Source: Acetatifactor sp. (lineage in GTDB: Bacteria > Bacillota > Clostridia > Lachnospirales > Lachnospiraceae). From it: a stretch of DNA of 7,808 bases. Under the pieces are notes generated by a model, which made no database searches, had not been told where the DNA came from, and worked only from the letters and a program-made list of their open reading frames with translations. The position numbers and the translations under genes are program-made. The stretch covers positions 1 to 7,808 of the forward strand of contig JAILPF010000304.1 of NCBI GenBank assembly GCA_024699575.1, given 5' to 3'. Below, piece by piece: positions 6,183 to 7,808 of this stretch (position 1 is its first letter; the number at the start of each line of letters is the position of its first letter).

Positions 6183-6257
6183 ATGATAATGTTTTTATAA
6201 ATAAACATTGTTGGAGTTTTTGAATGGTTTTTTGAAAAAATAGATAAGAAAGCGTGA
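6183..6257 (+). pseudogene. Possible interrupted small peptide gene
   Basis: After the perfect AAGGAG site, ATG 6183 and ATG 6189 open one frame that reads MIMFL and meets TAA at 6198-6200. The same frame then continues through INIVGVFEWFFEKIDKKA to TGA 6255-6257, which overlaps the GAGGA ribosome site of the CPBP gene, just as a real upstream gene in an operon would. One base change in the TAA would give a 24-residue hydrophobic, amphipathic peptide with a basic tail. It shares the core [IV]-G-V-[FL]-[ED]-W with the small ORF at 7109-7156. There is no good start codon after the TAA. It may be a nonsense-mutated peptide gene, a sequencing error, or a chance frame after a 3- or 5-codon leader ORF. 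Within 6081-6267 this and the listed sites are all I can find. Confidence 0.3.
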
Positions 6258-6267
6258 GGAAACAGAT

Positions 6268-7137
6268 GTGAAAAATGTACTAAAACAACTGGGAAAGGCA
6301 ATTTGCTATATTGCGTTATTCCTTGGAATGCAGTTGCTTACCGGCATTTTATTCAGTTTTGGATACGGCATCATCGCTGGTGTAAACAACGGGCTTTCCG
6401 GTGAGATATTAGATCAGGTAACAGTGGCACAAATGGCAGAAGAAGCACTTCGTAGAAATCAAGTTATGTTGGTATTGGTATCCGATGTTTTATGCGTACT
6501 GTTTTTAATGGCCTTTTTTGGCATCCGCAAGAAGAAATGGTATAGAGAAACAAATATAAATCAGATTTTTCCAAAAGATATCCTTTACTTTGTGGTTATA
6601 GGCTTAGGAACAGCCCTGCTAATCAATGGAGTATTGAATCTGCTGCCGGATTCGTTACTGGAAGACTACATGGAAGCATCCGGCGTGCTGACTCAGGATA
6701 CGACAGTTTTCACGGTGCTATTGGGAGTTATAATCGGACCAATTGTCGAGGAAATTATTTTCCGTGGTATTATTCTGAATCGCTTAAGAAAAGCAATGCC
6801 GGTAACGGCAGCGGTTCTCGTGTCATCATTCCTGTTTGGAGTGGCACATATTCAGCCGATTTGGGCGATATATACATTCGTGCTCGGATGTATTTTGGCG
6901 ATTGCGGCAGTAAGAACTGACTCAATTGTGCCATCTATTATCATACATGTAATATTTAATGCATGTGGCGAATTGCTTGCAGCAAGTAATATTGAGGGTA
7001 CGATGATTAGTGGCATATTGTTTGCATTCATGGGCTGTATTTTGATGGCAGGAACTGCAATGATATATATAAAGAATCAGCAAAAGAGTGAACATGGAGG
7101 TGAGGAGAATGGTTCTGACAGGGATAGGTGTGCTTGA
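6268..7137 (+). CDS. CPBP-family intramembrane metalloprotease (CAAX/bacteriocin-processing, Abi), 289 aa
   Basis: This is a polytopic membrane protein of the CPBP family (type II CAAX endopeptidase, Abi). The three signature motifs are present: EEIIFRGIIL at 161-170 (E161, E162, R166), FLFGVAHI at 188-195 (H194) and IIHVIFNACG at 225-234 (H227, N231), giving a complete predicted active site. About eight hydrophobic segments span residues 11-268, and the last 20 residues are polar. The start is GTG 6268, supported by GAGGA (6256-6260) 7 bases ahead; no in-frame ATG is closer. Family members process peptides, confer self-immunity to bacteriocins, or, like staphylococcal MroQ, take part in AgrD pheromone maturation. 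Its place downstream of an AgrC/LytTR pair and a LytTR-like operator fits a peptide-signalling or immunity role, but its substrate is not shown. The 3' end overlaps a small peptide ORF by 29 bp. Confidence 0.92.
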   Translation: MKNVLKQLGKAICYIALFLGMQLLTGILFSFGYGIIAGVNNGLSGEILDQVTVAQMAEEALRRNQVMLVLVSDVLCVLFLMAFFGIRKKKWYRETNINQIFPKDILYFVVIGLGTALLINGVLNLLPDSLLEDYMEASGVLTQDTTVFTVLLGVIIGPIVEEIIFRGIILNRLRKAMPVTAAVLVSSFLFGVAHIQPIWAIYTFVLGCILAIAAVRTDSIVPSIIIHVIFNACGELLAASNIEGTMISGILFAFMGCILMAGTAMIYIKNQQKSEHGGEENGSDRDRCA

Positions 7138-7156
7138 TTGGATTATAACTGGCTGA
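7109..7156 (+). CDS. Candidate small hydrophobic peptide, 15 aa
   Basis: ATG 7109 is preceded by GGAGG (7096-7100, 8-base spacer) and a second GAGGAG, the best ribosome site in this half of the window. It is not needed for the gene it lies in, being inside the CPBP coding end. The frame reads MVLTGIGVLDWIITG and stops at TGA 7154-7156. GIGVLDWII resembles IVGVFEWFF of the broken peptide frame at 6183-6257. The same frame stays open after the TGA to TAA 7235-7237 (26 more codons, containing KEIIANIAIGNEGQ), so it may be the front of a longer, interrupted peptide gene. There is no Cys, no double-Gly leader and no AgrD-like acidic tail. It could be a signal or membrane-active peptide, or only a leader that couples translation towards the next gene. 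No function is claimed. Confidence 0.35.
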   Translation: MVLTGIGVLDWIITG

Positions 7157-7223
7157 AGGGTGATAATAATTAAAGAGATTATTGCGAATATTGCCATAGG
7201 AAATGAGGGGCAGAAAGGGCAAA

Positions 7224-7682
7224 ATGTTGGAGATTAAAGAACAACAGGAATTGAATATAGAAAATGTTCTAAGCTACAGAGGAAAAATAAAGCAGGCAGA
7301 ATTGGAAAATAAAGGAAAAGAGATGGAAAGCTTGATTCAAAAATCGGGCGCAAAGCGTGCAGGCAATCCGATAACTGCTACTTATGCTGTTGAAGGGGAT
7401 GCAATTGACATAGAATTGCTTATTCCCATAGACAGGAGCATTGAGTCAACGGAGCAGTTTGTTTTTAAGAAGCAGCTTAAAATTGTAAATGCGGTAGTCG
7501 CTTCTTACAAAGGGCATCCTATGGGATTACAGGATGCATGTAACCAGTTAAACCAATACATCATACAACAGCATTTGCAACCTATAACGGTGGGATATAA
7601 CGTGACGAAGAAAACGGATATGTTGAATCCCGAAAACACAGAGATAGATGTATATGTGGGGATCAGCCCAAATATCTTATAA
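7224..7682 (+). CDS. GyrI-like effector-binding domain protein (DUF5085-like), 152 aa
   Basis: This appears to be a free-standing, cytoplasmic, small-molecule-binding protein without a DNA-binding domain. It reads as two copies of one beta-alpha-beta unit. Copy one runs from NVLSYRGKIKQAELENKGKE through ITATYAVEGDAIDIELLIPI (about 14-69). Copy two runs from VNAVVASYKGHPMGLQDACN through ITVGYNVTKK to EIDVYVGISP (about 88-149). This duplicated SHS2-type layout is that of GyrI/SbmC and the effector-binding domains of BmrR and Rob; the family call is from pattern memory and moderately sure. The start is placed at ATG 7224, behind AGGGG and AAAGGG (7206-7219); an in-frame ATG at 7203 has only AGGA one base away. 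It is the last gene before a strong terminator and probably belongs to the CPBP operon, perhaps as a ligand sponge or resistance partner. Confidence 0.7.
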   Translation: MLEIKEQQELNIENVLSYRGKIKQAELENKGKEMESLIQKSGAKRAGNPITATYAVEGDAIDIELLIPIDRSIESTEQFVFKKQLKIVNAVVASYKGHPMGLQDACNQLNQYIIQQHLQPITVGYNVTKKTDMLNPENTEIDVYVGISPNIL

Positions 7683-7683
7683 G

Positions 7684-7721
7684 ATATAAATCAGTTTTGC
7701 CAATGGCAAACTGTTTTATAT
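7684..7721 (+). terminator. Strong Rho-independent terminator, possibly bidirectional
   Basis: CAGTTTTGCC (7692-7701) pairs with GGCAAACTG (7705-7713) around a 3-base loop, with one bulged T. The stem extends outward through ATATAAA and TTTATAT with one mismatch, and TTTT follows the core stem at 7714-7717. It begins one base after the stop of the GyrI-like gene, ending the CPBP operon. The A-rich left flank makes it usable on the minus strand as well. Confidence 0.85.
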
Positions 7722-7727
7722 AAAGAG

Positions 7728-7763
7728 GGGACTCTGAAAAGTATGCGCAACCATCAGAGTCCC
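7728..7763. repeat. Perfect 10-bp inverted repeat
   Basis: GGGACTCTGA (7728-7737) and TCAGAGTCCC (7754-7763) are exact complements around a 16-base spacer. No T-run follows on the plus strand; on the minus strand CTCTTTATA follows, so it may be a weak terminator for a minus-strand gene beyond the window, or a protein site. Confidence 0.5.
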
Positions 7764-7788
7764 AAACACAAGCACTTATTGAAAAGTA
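7735..7788 (+). repeat. Short direct repeat TGAAAAGTA near the right edge
   Basis: TGAAAAGTA occurs at 7735-7743 and 7780-7788; in both copies the two following bases are variable and then CG. AAAGTA recurs at 7797-7802. The first copy overlaps the left arm of the inverted repeat 7728-7763. The window ends too soon to tell whether this is an operator set, an element boundary or chance. Confidence 0.35.
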
Positions 7789-7805
7789 CTCGGGTAAAGT
7801 ATACT
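7779..7805 (+). promoter_or_regulatory. Possible promoter for a gene beyond the right edge
   Basis: TTGAAA (7779-7784) and TATACT (7800-7805) are good hexamers, but the 15-bp spacer is short. No coding frame follows within the window, so this is only a candidate. Confidence 0.3.
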
Positions 7806-7808
7806 ACT

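Noticed and set aside
6104..6301. Minus-strand 65-codon frame across the regulatory region
   Set aside because: It runs antisense through the operator, ribosome sites and the CPBP start; no ribosome site or recognisable composition.
7203..7223. Earlier ATG for the GyrI-like gene
   Set aside because: Its only ribosome-like site, AGGA, is one base away; the two G-rich sites before ATG 7224 fit better.
7160..7237. GTG-started 25-codon frame after the small peptide ORF
   Set aside because: The only ribosome-like bases (GAAGG) touch the start codon and it has no recognisable features; it is mentioned only as a possible continuation of the 7109 frame.
7735..7808. Repeats at the right edge as a CRISPR array
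   Set aside because: The repeat unit is only 9-13 bp, not 24-37, with uneven spacing and no leader or cas gene.

Overview
The window looks like chromosomal DNA from a low-to-mid GC Gram-positive anaerobe of the class Clostridia, most likely a Lachnospiraceae-type gut bacterium. The reasons are purine-rich Shine-Dalgarno sequences, short intergenic gaps, Rho-independent hairpins, and the protein types present: a Lachnospiraceae-like GNAT with an extra N-terminal domain, an AgrC/AgrA-like LytTR two-component pair and a CPBP protease. This placement is inferred from protein style and not from a marker gene.

Layout. 1-110: the last 27 codons of an unidentified gene and its terminator. 111-1201: a promoter-like region, a 52-residue single-span membrane protein (270-428), then a six-TM voltage-gated K+ channel (452-1201), both on the plus strand. 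1226-3015, minus strand: a two-gene operon of a cyclophilin (ppi) followed 8 bp later by a HAD-HD fusion hydrolase. 3016-3117: a short divergent promoter region. 3118-3981: a GNAT acetyltransferase with an N-terminal extension, followed by an 18-bp palindrome and a strong terminator. 4062-6080: a LytTR response regulator and its AgrC-type histidine kinase, 6 bp apart. 6076-6267: a dense regulatory intergenic region. 6268-7137: a CPBP (CAAX/bacteriocin-processing) membrane protease. 7109-7156: a 15-codon peptide ORF overlapping its end. 7224-7682: a GyrI-like effector-binding protein and a terminator. 7683-7808: inverted and direct repeats, with possibly the promoter of a gene beyond the window.

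The most interesting part is 4062-7682. The 6076-6267 region holds two identical 11-bp direct repeats, 20 bp apart and separated by A9. They resemble a LytTR operator and sit just upstream of a plausible -35/-10 pair. A perfect AAGGAG ribosome site follows, leading into a short peptide frame that is interrupted by one in-frame stop and ends at the ribosome site of the CPBP gene. A second, intact tiny ORF with an excellent ribosome site overlaps the end of the CPBP gene. The two peptides share a core of the form [IV]-G-V-[FL]-[ED]-W-[FI]-[FI]. I read this as a candidate LytTR-controlled peptide/protease module: sensor kinase, regulator, small peptides, a CPBP protease for processing or immunity, and a possible ligand-binding protein. 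No AgrB, ABC exporter or classical AgrD is visible. The functional link between these parts is inference; the repeats, ribosome sites and shared peptide core can be seen directly.
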